A stretch of 64,000 nt of DNA from Akkermansia massiliensis (GTDB taxonomy: Bacteria; Verrucomicrobiota; Verrucomicrobiia; Verrucomicrobiales; Akkermansiaceae): NCBI RefSeq assembly GCF_023516715.1, contig NZ_JAMGSI010000001.1, positions 310,001 to 374,000 of the forward strand, written 5' to 3'. Position 1 is the first letter of the stretch; each line of letters opens with the position of its first letter. Both the position numbers and the translations under genes were made by a program. Under the pieces are notes generated by a model. That model was not told the origin of the DNA. It was given only the letters and a program-made list of their open reading frames with translations, and did no database searches. Below are positions 15,641 through 25,064 of the stretch, piece after piece.

Positions 15641-17056
15641 ATGTACCGTGGGATCAGGCTCCGGATTCCGGATTTGCCGGACCAGCTCAACATTGATAGA
15701 TACTTCTCACTGAGAATGTTCAAGAGTGGGATTGTATTGGAAGGCCATGTCAAAAAACCTAACTCAACCATTGTTGATGATCCTCGAAAACCTCACAAGG
15801 AGAATTATTCCGTCTCCTTCACTTTTAAGGAGGCTCCCAATTCCCGTAAACGCCCTGAATATGACGACGACAAAAACAACGATTTTTCTGGTCAGCCTTG
15901 CGGTATCGGTTTCGTGACTCTGGTATCAGATGACGGTTGCACTATTTCCATTACGGACGATAAGGGAAAAAAACAGGAATGGCTGAAAGAAAGCGGCAAA
16001 GGTCATGATATTTCCAAGGGAAGAAGGGATTATCCCCACATTTTGATGCCCGGCACCCATACGTTTGACATTGAATATTCCCAGACCTATTACAATCCGG
16101 CTCCGGGGAAAAAAGATCTAGACGGAATTACCCTTTTCGTCACTCCTGTTGTGGTGGACATTTCCGTGCGGAAGCAAAATGCGCCTACGGAGAACAGTAG
16201 AGTATTGCTGATTAAGGGAGAATGCATAGAAATGGCGTTGAATAAGGATATGCTGGGACAAAAAAGCAAATTTAAAGATATTATCACATGGGAAATATGC
16301 CGGCTTCGAGCATCAAAGACACTTAATTTTGAAACCCAATGGGTTGAAGTTGGAAATGGAACAACATGTACCTACCAGTGCAATACTCCGGGAATTTACC
16401 GTGTGCGTTCTAAAATCAATGGTAAAATTTTTACATATACTCGGCGGGAAGATGCGTATGGTGGAAAAAAATCTCCTTTTTTGTGTAGGGGAGACCCGGA
16501 TTGCGTAGGGGTAGTCAACAGTCAGCATGAGAAAAACCTTATTAATAGTGCCATCGCAGATTTGATGAAAAAGACTTATGCCAAATTGACCCCGTGGTAT
16601 GATTTTGACAAATTGGAAGATGTTTTCCGTAACGCTTCTCCTCCATTGGATACCGCAACAAAACAGCTTTATACGGAAGCGGCTCTTCTTAAAAAAGAAG
16701 TAAAGAATTACGGGCATAATGCCTTTGGAATGAATAATTTTTATAATCAGAGCAAATGTAATATATTTGTATTTTACCACTGCCATTCCTGTGGTATTGA
16801 TATTCCTACCTTCACCATCAACCTCGTCCAATCACGGGCCCCCATAGTTGCAGAATGGATATCACCAAATACAACAATAAAAGGGTGGAAATGGTTCAAG
16901 GCTTCCACTGTTTTACCTGAGCCTGGATGGCTTTGTTTCGATGATGCCCACTGTGCTATTATAGACTATGACGGTGCAGGAATTAGTGGCGGAGTTTCTG
17001 ATAACAATAAAATTCTATATTTAATATTCCCGAATTATTTTAGAAAACATGAATAA
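15641..17056 (+). CDS. Candidate NlpC/P60-like cysteine-hydrolase toxin protein
   Basis: 471 residues with no signal peptide. Residues 1-175 form a beta-rich N-terminal region (IRLRIPDLPDQLNIDRYFSL, then HTFDIEYSQTYYNPAPGKK). Residues ~175-265 look like an Ig-type domain (TCTYQCNTPGIYRVRSKI). The C-terminal ~170 residues carry Cys373 in SKCNIFVFYHCHSCGI and His437 in DDAHCAIIDYDG, the order and spacing of an NlpC/P60 or CHAP-type Cys-His hydrolase. GGAAGG sits upstream of the ATG. The gene is visibly more AT-rich than its neighbours and overlaps the next gene by 8 bases. A toxin or peptidoglycan-hydrolase role is inferred from fold pattern and gene pairing; no secretion system is seen in the window. 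Confidence 0.6.
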   Translation: MYRGIRLRIPDLPDQLNIDRYFSLRMFKSGIVLEGHVKKPNSTIVDDPRKPHKENYSVSFTFKEAPNSRKRPEYDDDKNNDFSGQPCGIGFVTLVSDDGCTISITDDKGKKQEWLKESGKGHDISKGRRDYPHILMPGTHTFDIEYSQTYYNPAPGKKDLDGITLFVTPVVVDISVRKQNAPTENSRVLLIKGECIEMALNKDMLGQKSKFKDIITWEICRLRASKTLNFETQWVEVGNGTTCTYQCNTPGIYRVRSKINGKIFTYTRREDAYGGKKSPFLCRGDPDCVGVVNSQHEKNLINSAIADLMKKTYAKLTPWYDFDKLEDVFRNASPPLDTATKQLYTEAALLKKEVKNYGHNAFGMNNFYNQSKCNIFVFYHCHSCGIDIPTFTINLVQSRAPIVAEWISPNTTIKGWKWFKASTVLPEPGWLCFDDAHCAIIDYDGAGISGGVSDNNKILYLIFPNYFRKHE

Positions 17057-18137
17057 ACTATTATCTTATTTCTTGCTGAGCCTGCTTTCCTTTCCGGCTT
17101 TTTCCAATAATCAGGAGAGTCCGGATTATTGGAAAAAAATAAAAATTGTTCAGCAACAGAAAAGTCAATGCATCAAGGAGAAGCAATGGAAGGCCGCGGC
17201 AAAGGCGGATGCCGAATGCCGTCAGCTTATTCTTAAGAATATTCCCTTTATCTTCAATGATCTTTCCCGGTTTTCCAGGGTGGAGCTTACACAGATGGCT
17301 GACTACATCAGAAAATTTCCGGATGAAGACTATTTGCAGGCAGTTCAAGAACTGGCCAGGCGTGCAAAAGCCACGGATCCGCTTCATCAAGGTTTTCTTG
17401 AAAAAATCATTTTTGATCCTTTTGAAGGTCCCAGGGACAATTTTTTCGCCCTGAATTGGAGAGACCGGCAAATCAGAGATATTTGTAAGGAGCTGGACTC
17501 CAAACTATCTCCGAACAGCCCCTCCCGGAAACAGATCGCGGACATTCTCAACGGCCAGCAGTTCCAGGCGATGATTGCCGAGGGATTGGAAGGCGCAACC
17601 CTCCGCATGCCCTCCCGATTATCCAGAGAGGGTTATGATCCCCTATTCCGTGACAAACACGCGGGCGCTTCTGAAAAACAGCAACGTCAAGTCATCCTGG
17701 ACCTTCAAAAGGCATGGAATGCCGCGTGCGCCCTTACGCTGGCCATGGATGGGGAAAAAGATATGTCCAAGACAGTTGACGCCTGGAAAGCCGCTATTAA
17801 CGCCGGTCAGAACGTGATGTCCCTTCAGCCACCCGCCTCAGAGAAGGAACAGCAGGCTTTGGGCCAATTCTTTTATAAATCAGTATTTCTTCAGTACAGT
17901 AACTTGTCACCTGTGATTCACCAGCCTGATTCCCTGTATGTGCGGGTAAGTGAAAAGCTTGCTTCGTTAACAGAAAAGAAGGAATTCACGCCCCTGATTG
18001 AGACCATTCTTTCTTTTTTCCATACGATGGCCCAGCCGGATTCCTACTTGAATGAGGAGGCACTTTATCTTCATTCAGAACCCATGCGTCAGAAGATACG
18101 GAAAGAACGCCTTTCCTGTGATCCGGATGAATCCTGA
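17049..18137 (+). CDS. Exported helical protein, possible partner/immunity protein
   Basis: 362 residues with a signal peptide (MNKLLSYFLLSLLSFPAFS), then an all-helical, charged mature part (KADAECRQLIL, RVELTQMADYIRKFP). No enzyme motif is recognised. The start overlaps the end of the NlpC/P60-like gene by 8 bases, which suggests translational coupling. Export fits an immunity protein that guards peptidoglycan in the periplasm, as with Tae/Tai-type pairs, but it could equally be an unrelated envelope protein. The 3' half is more GC-rich than the 5' half of the islet. Confidence 0.6.
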   Translation: MNKLLSYFLLSLLSFPAFSNNQESPDYWKKIKIVQQQKSQCIKEKQWKAAAKADAECRQLILKNIPFIFNDLSRFSRVELTQMADYIRKFPDEDYLQAVQELARRAKATDPLHQGFLEKIIFDPFEGPRDNFFALNWRDRQIRDICKELDSKLSPNSPSRKQIADILNGQQFQAMIAEGLEGATLRMPSRLSREGYDPLFRDKHAGASEKQQRQVILDLQKAWNAACALTLAMDGEKDMSKTVDAWKAAINAGQNVMSLQPPASEKEQQALGQFFYKSVFLQYSNLSPVIHQPDSLYVRVSEKLASLTEKKEFTPLIETILSFFHTMAQPDSYLNEEALYLHSEPMRQKIRKERLSCDPDES

Positions 18138-18196
18138 CTTTTTACACGGAAGAGCGGATTGCCCGCCGGGAAGCCTTTTCCGCAGAATCGTCTTTT

Positions 18197-20071
18197 CTAC
18201 TTGAGCGGGTACAGCCAGCCGACGGTGCAGGTGAAGATGATCCACAGAAGAATGTTGAGGGGCAGCCCTACTTTCACGAAGTCCTTGAATTTGTAGCCGC
18301 CTGCGTTGTACACGTAGGTGTTGGTCTGGTAGCCGATGGGGGTGGAGAAGCTGGCGCTGGCGCCGAACATGACGGCCAGGATGAAGGGGATGGGGTTGGC
18401 GTCGAATTGCAGGGCCATTTCATAGGCCAGCGGTCCCATGACGGCGGCTACGGCATTGTTGGAAATCATTTCCGTCAGGATGGAGCAGATCAGGTAGAGG
18501 CCGGAGATGGCGACCAGGCAGCCCATGGGGCCTATGTTGTCCACCACGCCGAAGGCGATGGCCTTGGCTAATCCGGTCTTGCTCATGGCTTCCCCCACGC
18601 ACAGCATGCCCAGAATCAGGAAGATGATGCCCCAGTCCACCGCCTGGTAGGCTTCCTTCGGCTTGACGCAGCCGGAGATGACGACGATCAGGGCGCCGAT
18701 GAACGCGAGGTAGAAGGGGTTGAAGCGCGCGAAGAACTTGAAGAATTCCCCGTACTGCTCAAAGGAGCCCAGCAGCCCGATGAAGATGAACAGCCCCATG
18801 GCCAGGATGGCCCAGCCCTGCTTGCTGCGGTTGTGCGCGTCCGCGGGGCGCTGGCTCAGGGGAATGATGCGCTGCTTGGTCAGGATGCGGTTCATCCCTT
18901 CCTGCGGGCCTTCCAGCAGCAGGGTGTCCCCGGCGGCCAGCTTGGTATCCGGCCCCATGTCCGTGATGTTCTTGCCCTGCCTGTGGATGGCGAGCACAAA
19001 AATGTTGAACCGCTGGCGCAGCTTGAGTTCGGACAGGGACAGTCCGGCGAATTCGGAATTGTTGGCAATCATGCCTTCCACGATTTGCACGTCGCGCTGT
19101 TCCAGCGTTTCCAGTCCGCGGCTGTCGTCCCAGCCCAGGTCCACGCCCCTGGCCTCCCGGACCTGGTTGACTTTTCTGGCATTGCACAGGAAGAGGATGC
19201 GGTCGCCCTCCTCCAGGTTGATGTGTTGCAGTTCCTCCTGCATGGAGAAGCCCTTGCGGCGCACTTCCACGATTTTGGTGCCCAGCAGTTCGGACTGCAT
19301 GAGGCTGACGGGAGTGGCGCCGATGTGCGGGGAGTCCGCGGGGATTCTGACCTGGAGCAGGAAGTCGCGCTGGATGCCGCCGGGGAGCATGGTGGACAGG
19401 GTGGGGCGGGACGGGAGCCATTTGCGGCCAAAGGTCCAGAGATAGAGCAGCCCCGCCGCCGCGTAAATGAGCCCCATGGGCGTTACCGTGAACATCTGGA
19501 TGCCTTCATAGCCCAGTTTCTGCACCTGGCCCAGCACGACCACGTTGGTGGAGGTGCCCACCACGGAGCAGGTGCCGCCCAGGATGGTGGCGTAGGAGAG
19601 GGGAATGAGGAGTTTGGAGGCCGCGATGTTGTGGTCCCGGCAGAAGGCCAGCACAATGGGCATCAGGATGACGACCACCGGGGTGTTGTTGACGAAGGGG
19701 GAGACCATGAACGCCCCCAGCGTGATGACCAGCAGCGCGGTCAGCTCCCGGCCTTTGGCTACCTTGTTGAAAAGCTTGGAGAGGTCCCCGATCAGCCCCG
19801 TCCTTTCCAGGGAGGCGCTCAGGATGAACATGCAGACCACCGTCAGCGGGCCGCTGTTGGCAAAGCTGGACAGCACGTCCCGCGTGCTCAGTATCCCCGT
19901 GAGCATGAGTACGGCGGTTCCTGCCAGGGCCGTGATTTCCACGGGCATCCATTCCTTGATGAAGCAGATGAACAGGAGTAGCAGCAGGATGCCCACAATC
20001 CATTGCTGGGTGGCCGCTGATTCCAGCCAGCCCATGACGGAGGCGGAGTTGATGTTGAGAAGAGAAAGCAT
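18197..20071 (-). CDS. SLC13-family permease with RCK_C (TrkA-C) domains
   Basis: Inner-membrane transporter of the divalent anion/Na+ symporter (DASS, CitT/ArsB-like) group, about 624 residues from the start at 20071. The longer upstream frame encodes no typical sequence. Ten or more hydrophobic helices flank a soluble central part (residues ~215-390) with two TrkA-C/RCK_C units (LGTKIVEVRRKGFSMQEEL and KLRQRFNIFVLAIHRQGKN). SNNAVAAVMGPLAYEMA near 555 and the matching SPFVNNTPVVVILMPI near 120 are the family Asn-rich substrate motifs. The substrate (sulfate, dicarboxylate or other) cannot be read from sequence. Confidence 0.88.
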   Translation of the reverse strand: MLSLLNINSASVMGWLESAATQQWIVGILLLLLFICFIKEWMPVEITALAGTAVLMLTGILSTRDVLSSFANSGPLTVVCMFILSASLERTGLIGDLSKLFNKVAKGRELTALLVITLGAFMVSPFVNNTPVVVILMPIVLAFCRDHNIAASKLLIPLSYATILGGTCSVVGTSTNVVVLGQVQKLGYEGIQMFTVTPMGLIYAAAGLLYLWTFGRKWLPSRPTLSTMLPGGIQRDFLLQVRIPADSPHIGATPVSLMQSELLGTKIVEVRRKGFSMQEELQHINLEEGDRILFLCNARKVNQVREARGVDLGWDDSRGLETLEQRDVQIVEGMIANNSEFAGLSLSELKLRQRFNIFVLAIHRQGKNITDMGPDTKLAAGDTLLLEGPQEGMNRILTKQRIIPLSQRPADAHNRSKQGWAILAMGLFIFIGLLGSFEQYGEFFKFFARFNPFYLAFIGALIVVISGCVKPKEAYQAVDWGIIFLILGMLCVGEAMSKTGLAKAIAFGVVDNIGPMGCLVAISGLYLICSILTEMISNNAVAAVMGPLAYEMALQFDANPIPFILAVMFGASASFSTPIGYQTNTYVYNAGGYKFKDFVKVGLPLNILLWIIFTCTVGWLYPLK

Positions 20072-20202
20072 GTACTGAAAGTTGAAGGTGCAGGGAAAGG
20101 GACCAACTCTCCTACTTTCCCGGCCTCTTTCTGTCAAGCCGCAATAATTTTCCGGAAAGGGTTTGAAAAGGCGGCTGCGCTTTTTTATGGTGGCGGCGCC
20201 GC

Positions 20203-21048
20203 ATGGATTCCCCCATAGTAACAAGGTTCGCCCCCAGCCCTACGGGCCGTCTCCATCTGGGGCATGCCCTGGCCGCGTGGGAGGCCCGTTCCCTGGCGGA
20301 CCGTTTTTCCGGAAGGTGCGTGCTGAGGATGGAAGACATCGACCGGACGCGGTGCCGTCCGGAGTTTGTAGGGGGCATCCTGGAAGACCTGGACTGGCTG
20401 GGCATTCGCTTTGACGGGCCGATGATGGTCCAGTCTTCACGCTTCAGCGCTTATGAACATGCCCTCCAGGCGTTGAAGGACCGCGGGGTGCTGTACCCCT
20501 GTTTCTGCACGCGCCGGGAGATTGCGGAGGAGGTGGCCGCCATGGGCGGCGCGCCGCAGGGCGGCCGCGTGGACGTTTATCCGGGAACCTGCCGCCTGCT
20601 TGACAAGGGGCGCCGGAAGGAGCTTCTCAAATCCGGCAAGCCCTTTTCGTGGCGGCTGGACTGCCACGCCGCGGCGCGGATTACGGGCCCCCTGCTGTGG
20701 CGGGACATGCGGTCCGGAGACCAGGTCTGCCGCCCGGAGGAACTGGGGGACGTGATTCTGGGCCGCAAGGATTGTGCGGCCAGCTACCATATTGCCGTGG
20801 TGGTGGATGATGCGGCCCAGGGCGTCACCCATGTGAGCCGTGGTGAGGATTTGTTCCCTGTGACCGGCATTCACCGGACGCTCCAGGCCCTGCTGGGGCT
20901 TCCAGTGCCGCAGTGGTACCATCACCGGCTGGTGAAGGACGCCTCCGGCAAGCGGCTTGCCAAGAGGGACCGGAGCCTGAGCCTTCAGGAGATGCGTGCC
21001 GCGGGGATGCGTCCGGAAGACGTGTTCCGCCTGATGCGGGAGAGTTAG
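20203..21048 (+). CDS. gluQ: Glutamyl-Q tRNA(Asp) synthetase
   Basis: Attaches glutamate to queuosine at position 34 of tRNA(Asp) instead of charging a 3' end. The 281 residues equal the catalytic core of GluRS without the anticodon-binding domain, which defines GluQRS. Class I motifs are HLGHA (HIGH type) near residue 18 and KRLAKRD (KMSKS type) near 249. The zinc ligands follow the family pattern Cys-x-Cys...Tyr-x-x-x-Cys (CFCTRRE and YPGTCR). Divergent from the SLC13 gene, with about 130 bases between the starts. Confidence 0.93.
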   Translation: MDSPIVTRFAPSPTGRLHLGHALAAWEARSLADRFSGRCVLRMEDIDRTRCRPEFVGGILEDLDWLGIRFDGPMMVQSSRFSAYEHALQALKDRGVLYPCFCTRREIAEEVAAMGGAPQGGRVDVYPGTCRLLDKGRRKELLKSGKPFSWRLDCHAAARITGPLLWRDMRSGDQVCRPEELGDVILGRKDCAASYHIAVVVDDAAQGVTHVSRGEDLFPVTGIHRTLQALLGLPVPQWYHHRLVKDASGKRLAKRDRSLSLQEMRAAGMRPEDVFRLMRES

Positions 21049-21104
21049 GGGATGTTCATTCCCGTATTTCCGGAGTATCTTCTTGGCGTCTTCGGCGGCT
21101 TCCG

Positions 21105-21599
21105 TCAGGAAGGCCGGGTTCGGGAGTCCGGTTGCGTTTTTTCCGCGGTGGGGCGGCTTCCGCGTTTTCCGATGCAGAGAAGGCATGCCCAGGCCGCCGC
21201 CATGGTTAGCAGAAGAAGGGCACAGAAGGTCACCAGCAGATTCAGGTGACCCAGCGGGATAATCCATGCGGGCGGCATGATTGCCGTTCCCGCCAGTACC
21301 TGGGGAAGCCAGTTGAGGGCAGCCTGGGAAAGCTGGGTGATAAGCGTGAAGGCCAGCCCAGCGGCCAGCGTGAGACGCACCGCCGGAAGAACCGGGCGGA
21401 AGGTTTCACGGACGTTTTTTTTCATGGCCCATGCCGTTCCGGCGAACAGGACCGCAAGGAGCAGGGGGGCCAGCAGCGCTGCGGAAGGAATGCTGTTCCA
21501 GTAGTTCCACGCACAGAGGGGGGAGACGGCCACCAGGAGGCCGGCGATTTTAATCAGGAGGCCCCGGTGTGGCGGGGCGGGTGCCGCAGCGTGGTTCAT
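21105..21599 (-). CDS. Four-helix membrane protein, unknown
   Basis: 164 residues with about four hydrophobic helices (residues ~14-32, 38-58, 73-95, 113-143) and a basic, polar C-terminal tail. No conserved motif is recognised. It follows the small lipoprotein gene with a 5-base gap, so the two are probably co-transcribed. Confidence 0.6.
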   Translation of the reverse strand: MNHAAAPAPPHRGLLIKIAGLLVAVSPLCAWNYWNSIPSAALLAPLLLAVLFAGTAWAMKKNVRETFRPVLPAVRLTLAAGLAFTLITQLSQAALNWLPQVLAGTAIMPPAWIIPLGHLNLLVTFCALLLLTMAAAWACLLCIGKRGSRPTAEKTQPDSRTRPS

Positions 21600-21604
21600 T
21601 TCCG

Positions 21605-22036
21605 TTAATCGGGCCAGACGTTGCCGGGCGTGCTGCCCTGGGTGATGACGACTTCCTGGCCTATTTTCAGGGTGAAGTTGGGCGTTACTTCCTGCTGGAC
21701 TTCCACGAGTTCGTTCGTGTCCTTGAGCTTGACGCGCACGCGGATCATTTTGGTGGCCTCCACCCTGCCGTCCACGATGGAGCCGGTGGCGGAAGCCAGT
21801 TTGGAGGTGCCCATGCCGATGATGCCGGGCGTCATCGCTTCCGCCGCCGTGCCCGCCATGTTGGCGAAGGTGCCGTCATCCGCGGAGGTCAGCACGTTGA
21901 TTTCCTTGATGCGGACCACGTTGCCCAGCTTGATGGTCGTCACCTTCCCGGTGGCGATTTCCAGAGTGCTTTTTTGAGTGCAGGAGAAGAAGGTGGGGAG
22001 AATGAGAAAAACGGGAATGAATTTAAGCAGATTCAT
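21605..22036 (-). CDS. Glycine-zipper-like lipoprotein
   Basis: 143 residues with a lipoprotein signal (MNLLKFIPVFLILPTFFSC, lipobox Phe-Phe-Ser-Cys). The mature part has a beta segment (GKVTTIKLGNVVRIKEINV), a Gly/Ala-rich middle (NMAGTAAEAMTPGIIGMG), then LVEVQQEVTPNFTLKIGQEV. This order resembles the SlyB/Pcp group of outer-membrane lipoproteins, whose middle inserts as a glycine zipper. That link is tentative. 5 bases before the membrane-protein gene. Confidence 0.65.
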   Translation of the reverse strand: MNLLKFIPVFLILPTFFSCTQKSTLEIATGKVTTIKLGNVVRIKEINVLTSADDGTFANMAGTAAEAMTPGIIGMGTSKLASATGSIVDGRVEATKMIRVRVKLKDTNELVEVQQEVTPNFTLKIGQEVVITQGSTPGNVWPD

Positions 22037-22076
22037 GATACACGTATGTTACTACGTTGGGAAAAGGAGGCGTTTT

Positions 22077-23003
22077 TCAGTGTGCGGGCAGAATTGTGTA
22101 CGTGGCCAGGTACAGCAGCAGATGGAGGGAGGCGAGGGCCAGCACCTTGTTCATGCGTTTGTCCGCAGGCGTTTTGCGGATCAGGAGCATCAGGTAGCCG
22201 CCGAAGAGGATGGCGGGAATCCACATCCACCACGTATGGGAGAGGTTCAGGTGCAGGGCCCGGCTGGACGTGGGCAGCGTGATGTAGGCCGCCAGGATGA
22301 AGGCCTGGGCCATGGCGCGCGCTTTTCCCTCCCCCAGCCGCACGGCCAGCGTGCGCTTGCCCGTGGTGAGGTCTTCCTTTCTGTCGCGGATGTTGTTGAC
22401 GGCTATCATGACGGCGCACAGAAGGCCGCACTGAATGCCCACCACGATGCCGGCGTTGTACACCGCCAGGGATTCCACCAGCGTGCCGGGGACGACCGGA
22501 GCCGTGCCTATCTGCACCAGGATGGTTCCCAGGACGGCCACCAGGCCGAAGAAGAGGATGACGAATATTTCCCCCAGACCCTTGTAGGCCAGCGGCCATG
22601 GTCCCCCCGTGTAGCCGTAGGTGAAGTAGAGGGACGGAATGCCGATGGCGATGATGGGCCAGCCGCGCAGCTCAATGAGGGGGAGCGCCAGCAGGCACGC
22701 GCCCAGCAGGAAGGCGAGGCCGATGATCATGACCGTTCCGTGGGAGAGCGCTCCGCTGGCCGTCATGCGCACGGGGCCGGTGCGCCGTTCCGTATCGGCG
22801 TGCTTGGCGTGGTCAATGGCGTCATTGAAAAAATTGCAGGCAATCTGGAGGCAGAGGCAGGAGGCAAGCGTCAGGAGGGCCAGGGCCGCGTTCCAGTTTC
22901 CGGTCAGTTTCTGCACCACCATGCAGCCTGCCCATACCGGAATGAGGGAGGCGGTGAGTGTTTTGGGGCGTGCCGCCAGAAAGGCGGAAGTAATGATGTT
23001 CAT
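22077..23003 (-). CDS. menA: 1,4-dihydroxy-2-naphthoate polyprenyltransferase
   Basis: UbiA-superfamily integral membrane enzyme that prenylates DHNA in menaquinone synthesis. The 308 residues have about eight hydrophobic helices. The first Asp-rich motif is NFFNDAIDHAKHAD (residues ~57-70) and the second is NNIRDRKEDLTTGKRTLAVR (~204-223), the MenA type. The N-terminal ARPKTLTASLIPVWAG is also characteristic. aroD (shikimate pathway, which feeds chorismate to menaquinone) lies 27 bases upstream on the same strand, so an operon is plausible. Confidence 0.93.
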   Translation of the reverse strand: MNIITSAFLAARPKTLTASLIPVWAGCMVVQKLTGNWNAALALLTLASCLCLQIACNFFNDAIDHAKHADTERRTGPVRMTASGALSHGTVMIIGLAFLLGACLLALPLIELRGWPIIAIGIPSLYFTYGYTGGPWPLAYKGLGEIFVILFFGLVAVLGTILVQIGTAPVVPGTLVESLAVYNAGIVVGIQCGLLCAVMIAVNNIRDRKEDLTTGKRTLAVRLGEGKARAMAQAFILAAYITLPTSSRALHLNLSHTWWMWIPAILFGGYLMLLIRKTPADKRMNKVLALASLHLLLYLATYTILPAH

Positions 23004-23030
23004 GAGAGAGCGGAAAGAAAGGCTCCGGAA

Positions 23031-23738
23031 TCAGCGGAGAATAGGGCCGAGGTGGCGGAGGGTTTCCTTGATGAGGGAGACGTGCCACTGGCCGGGCGCC
23101 GTCTCTTTTTCCCCCAGGTAGCCGTACACCAGGCAGGAGCCGAGCTGGGAGTAAAGCAGGCGGGAGACGGGCCCCATGGGTCCCATGCCCATGACGGCAA
23201 TCGGCCCCTTGGGTTTGGTGAAAAGCTGCACGCCCGTCTGGATGTCCGAGGCGAGGCACGGGGTGAACGCGAATTTGACGATGTCCGCCTTGTGGGCGCG
23301 CGCCCGTTTTTCCAGTTCGCGCAGGTAGTCCACGCCCGGCGTGATTTGGAAGTCATGGGTGGAGCCGATGACGATGACATCCCGTGCTCCCGCTTCCATG
23401 ATTAGTTCCCTGGCATGCCGCATGGCCTTGATTTCAATGTCCATGGCGGTGGCGTACGGCATGTAGGCACGGATCAGGGCAAAGCGCTCCTCTTCCGGAA
23501 TGCGGCGCAGGCCGCCTTCTTCATGGCAGCGTACAGTGACCAGCAGGGGCATCTCCGGCCTGAACTCCATGACCTGCTCCGTCGTGAGTTCCGGGGGAAG
23601 GGCATCCACGCGCAGTTCCACCCAGTCGCACTGGTCTGTTAAATCTTTTCCTTTCAGCGTTTTCCACAACTCCCATGAGGTGACGGACGCAACGATTTTC
23701 GGCGGATAGGTCTGATGTTCACGTACAATCTGCTGCAT
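23031..23738 (-). CDS. aroD: Type I 3-dehydroquinate dehydratase
   Basis: Converts 3-dehydroquinate to 3-dehydroshikimate through a Schiff base. The 235 residues match the type I family. Landmarks: CDWVELRVDALP (substrate Glu and Arg), the catalytic His in IGSTHDFQITP, the Schiff-base Lys in ADIVKFAFTP, and MGMGPMGPVSRLLY near the C-terminus. It precedes menA by 27 bases. No other aro gene is nearby. Confidence 0.92.
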   Translation of the reverse strand: MQQIVREHQTYPPKIVASVTSWELWKTLKGKDLTDQCDWVELRVDALPPELTTEQVMEFRPEMPLLVTVRCHEEGGLRRIPEEERFALIRAYMPYATAMDIEIKAMRHARELIMEAGARDVIVIGSTHDFQITPGVDYLRELEKRARAHKADIVKFAFTPCLASDIQTGVQLFTKPKGPIAVMGMGPMGPVSRLLYSQLGSCLVYGYLGEKETAPGQWHVSLIKETLRHLGPILR

Positions 23739-24077
23739 ACATCCTACTATTCCAGTAAAGAAAGGAAGGTCAATCTTCTATTGAGGTGTTCCTCCTCATT
23801 TTGCGTCCGTATTATGTCAGTTCCCCAGCCTTGTTCCTTCCGGAGCTGTTTGCCTTAATCCTGTGCCAATCCTATTGTGCGGCTCCCCTGCGAATGGCTT
23901 GCGGGGCGCCAACGCCGGCAGCCATTCAGCTATCCGGACAAGATTGTTTCATAAGGTTCCGTTTTCTTTTCCGGCGGAGGGCGTTATTTTTCAATCTCCA
24001 GATGTTAAGAACATATTGAGAAGGGAGGGCAGGCTTGAAAAAGGCGGCCTGACGGCGTTACGTAAAAATCTGTGAAT
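23739..24077. other. Intergenic region, no gene recognised
   Basis: About 340 bases between divergent aroD and the 24.1-kb gene. Short open frames here have no signal, motif or start-site support. It presumably holds the two divergent promoters, but no convincing -35/-10 pair stood out. Confidence 0.5.
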
Positions 24078-24896
24078 ATGTTTTGGTCAGCGTTACTGCG
24101 AATGGGGCGGAATCCTTTCTGGGCGGCTTTGGATGTCGTGCTGGTGGTAAAGACGGAGGAAGGGGCGTCCGGCCATCCGGAATGGTCCTGGAAAGCGTAT
24201 GTTCCGCATGGCGTTCCGGTTCATGAACTGGTTCCCGTAGACGTTCCTTCTCCGGGAGGGGACCGGGATGGGGCCTCTCTCCGGGCGGAGAGGCGGAAAG
24301 CGGCCCGGGTGCTGGGGCACCAGGCGGCTTTGGCTCTTGCTTCTTCCCGTAATTTCACCCGTTTCATGGTCGTGGAGGAAAATTGCCGTTTCAGGCTCCC
24401 GGTAACGGGCACCATGGCGCGGATGCTTGGGCAGTTGCTGAATGGATGCCGGGAAAGAACAGCCTTGTTTTTAAGTGAACCGCATCTTTCTCCCCATATT
24501 GCCTGCTCCGTGGCGAATGGGGAAAAGTCCGCTCTATTGCGCGTATCGGATATGGCTGCCTCCGGAGCGTATGTGATGAACCTTTCTTTATGTGACCGTG
24601 TTCTTCCGGCGCTTCCATCTGGTCAGCGGGTCTGGCCATGGCTGAGGTATTATGGTTCCCTGGAAGAATGGTTTGCCCGGTATTTGGGCCGCTACGGGGA
24701 TTTATATGCCCTTTCCCCGGCGCCTGTTTCCTGCGGGGTGGGAGCGCCCATGCCCGCCCTCTGCAAATCCATGGGACACTTCAATAACGCACGTACCAAA
24801 TATACGGATCTGTCCTATCTGGTAAATCCGGCGATCAACTCATGGCGCTGGCTGAAAAGCCTGAACCTTTTTGCCGGAAAGAAGGGGCTTCCGTGA
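24078..24896 (+). CDS. Unknown protein, possible glycosyltransferase-25-like fold
   Basis: 272 residues from ATG 24078 (a GTG two codons earlier is possible). No signal peptide or membrane segment. An acidic pair after a hydrophobic strand (FTRFMVVEENCRF) and a later AASGAYVMNLSLCDRVLP resemble the strand-Asp/Glu and Ala-Tyr segments of GT25-type glycosyltransferases, but the usual DxD/EDD is not clear. The final part (SKSMGHFNNARTKYTDLSYL region) is unrecognised. It stands alone between divergent aroD and the convergent capsid-like gene. Function unknown. Confidence 0.55.
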   Translation: MFWSALLRMGRNPFWAALDVVLVVKTEEGASGHPEWSWKAYVPHGVPVHELVPVDVPSPGGDRDGASLRAERRKAARVLGHQAALALASSRNFTRFMVVEENCRFRLPVTGTMARMLGQLLNGCRERTALFLSEPHLSPHIACSVANGEKSALLRVSDMAASGAYVMNLSLCDRVLPALPSGQRVWPWLRYYGSLEEWFARYLGRYGDLYALSPAPVSCGVGAPMPALCKSMGHFNNARTKYTDLSYLVNPAINSWRWLKSLNLFAGKKGLP

Positions 24897-24992
24897 AACC
24901 GCTGGAAAGCGCCTTGTGCCGGCAACGCCATGTTTCCGGTTGCGGAGCGGAACGCTTTCGTCATTGGGACCGTCGTTTTCCGGAAAACAAGA

Positions 24993-25019
24993 GCCCCGGA
25001 CCGCAGAACGGCCCGGGGC
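24993..25019. terminator. GC-rich hairpin between convergent genes
   Basis: A 7-bp GC stem (24993-24999 with 25013-25019) lies between the 24.1-kb gene and the convergent capsid-like gene. There is an A-rich stretch on its left but no clean T-run, so terminator activity is uncertain. Confidence 0.4.
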
Positions 25020-25064
25020 GTCTCCCTTCATGGATGAAGAGAGGGTGTTAATGGTGCATGCGGC

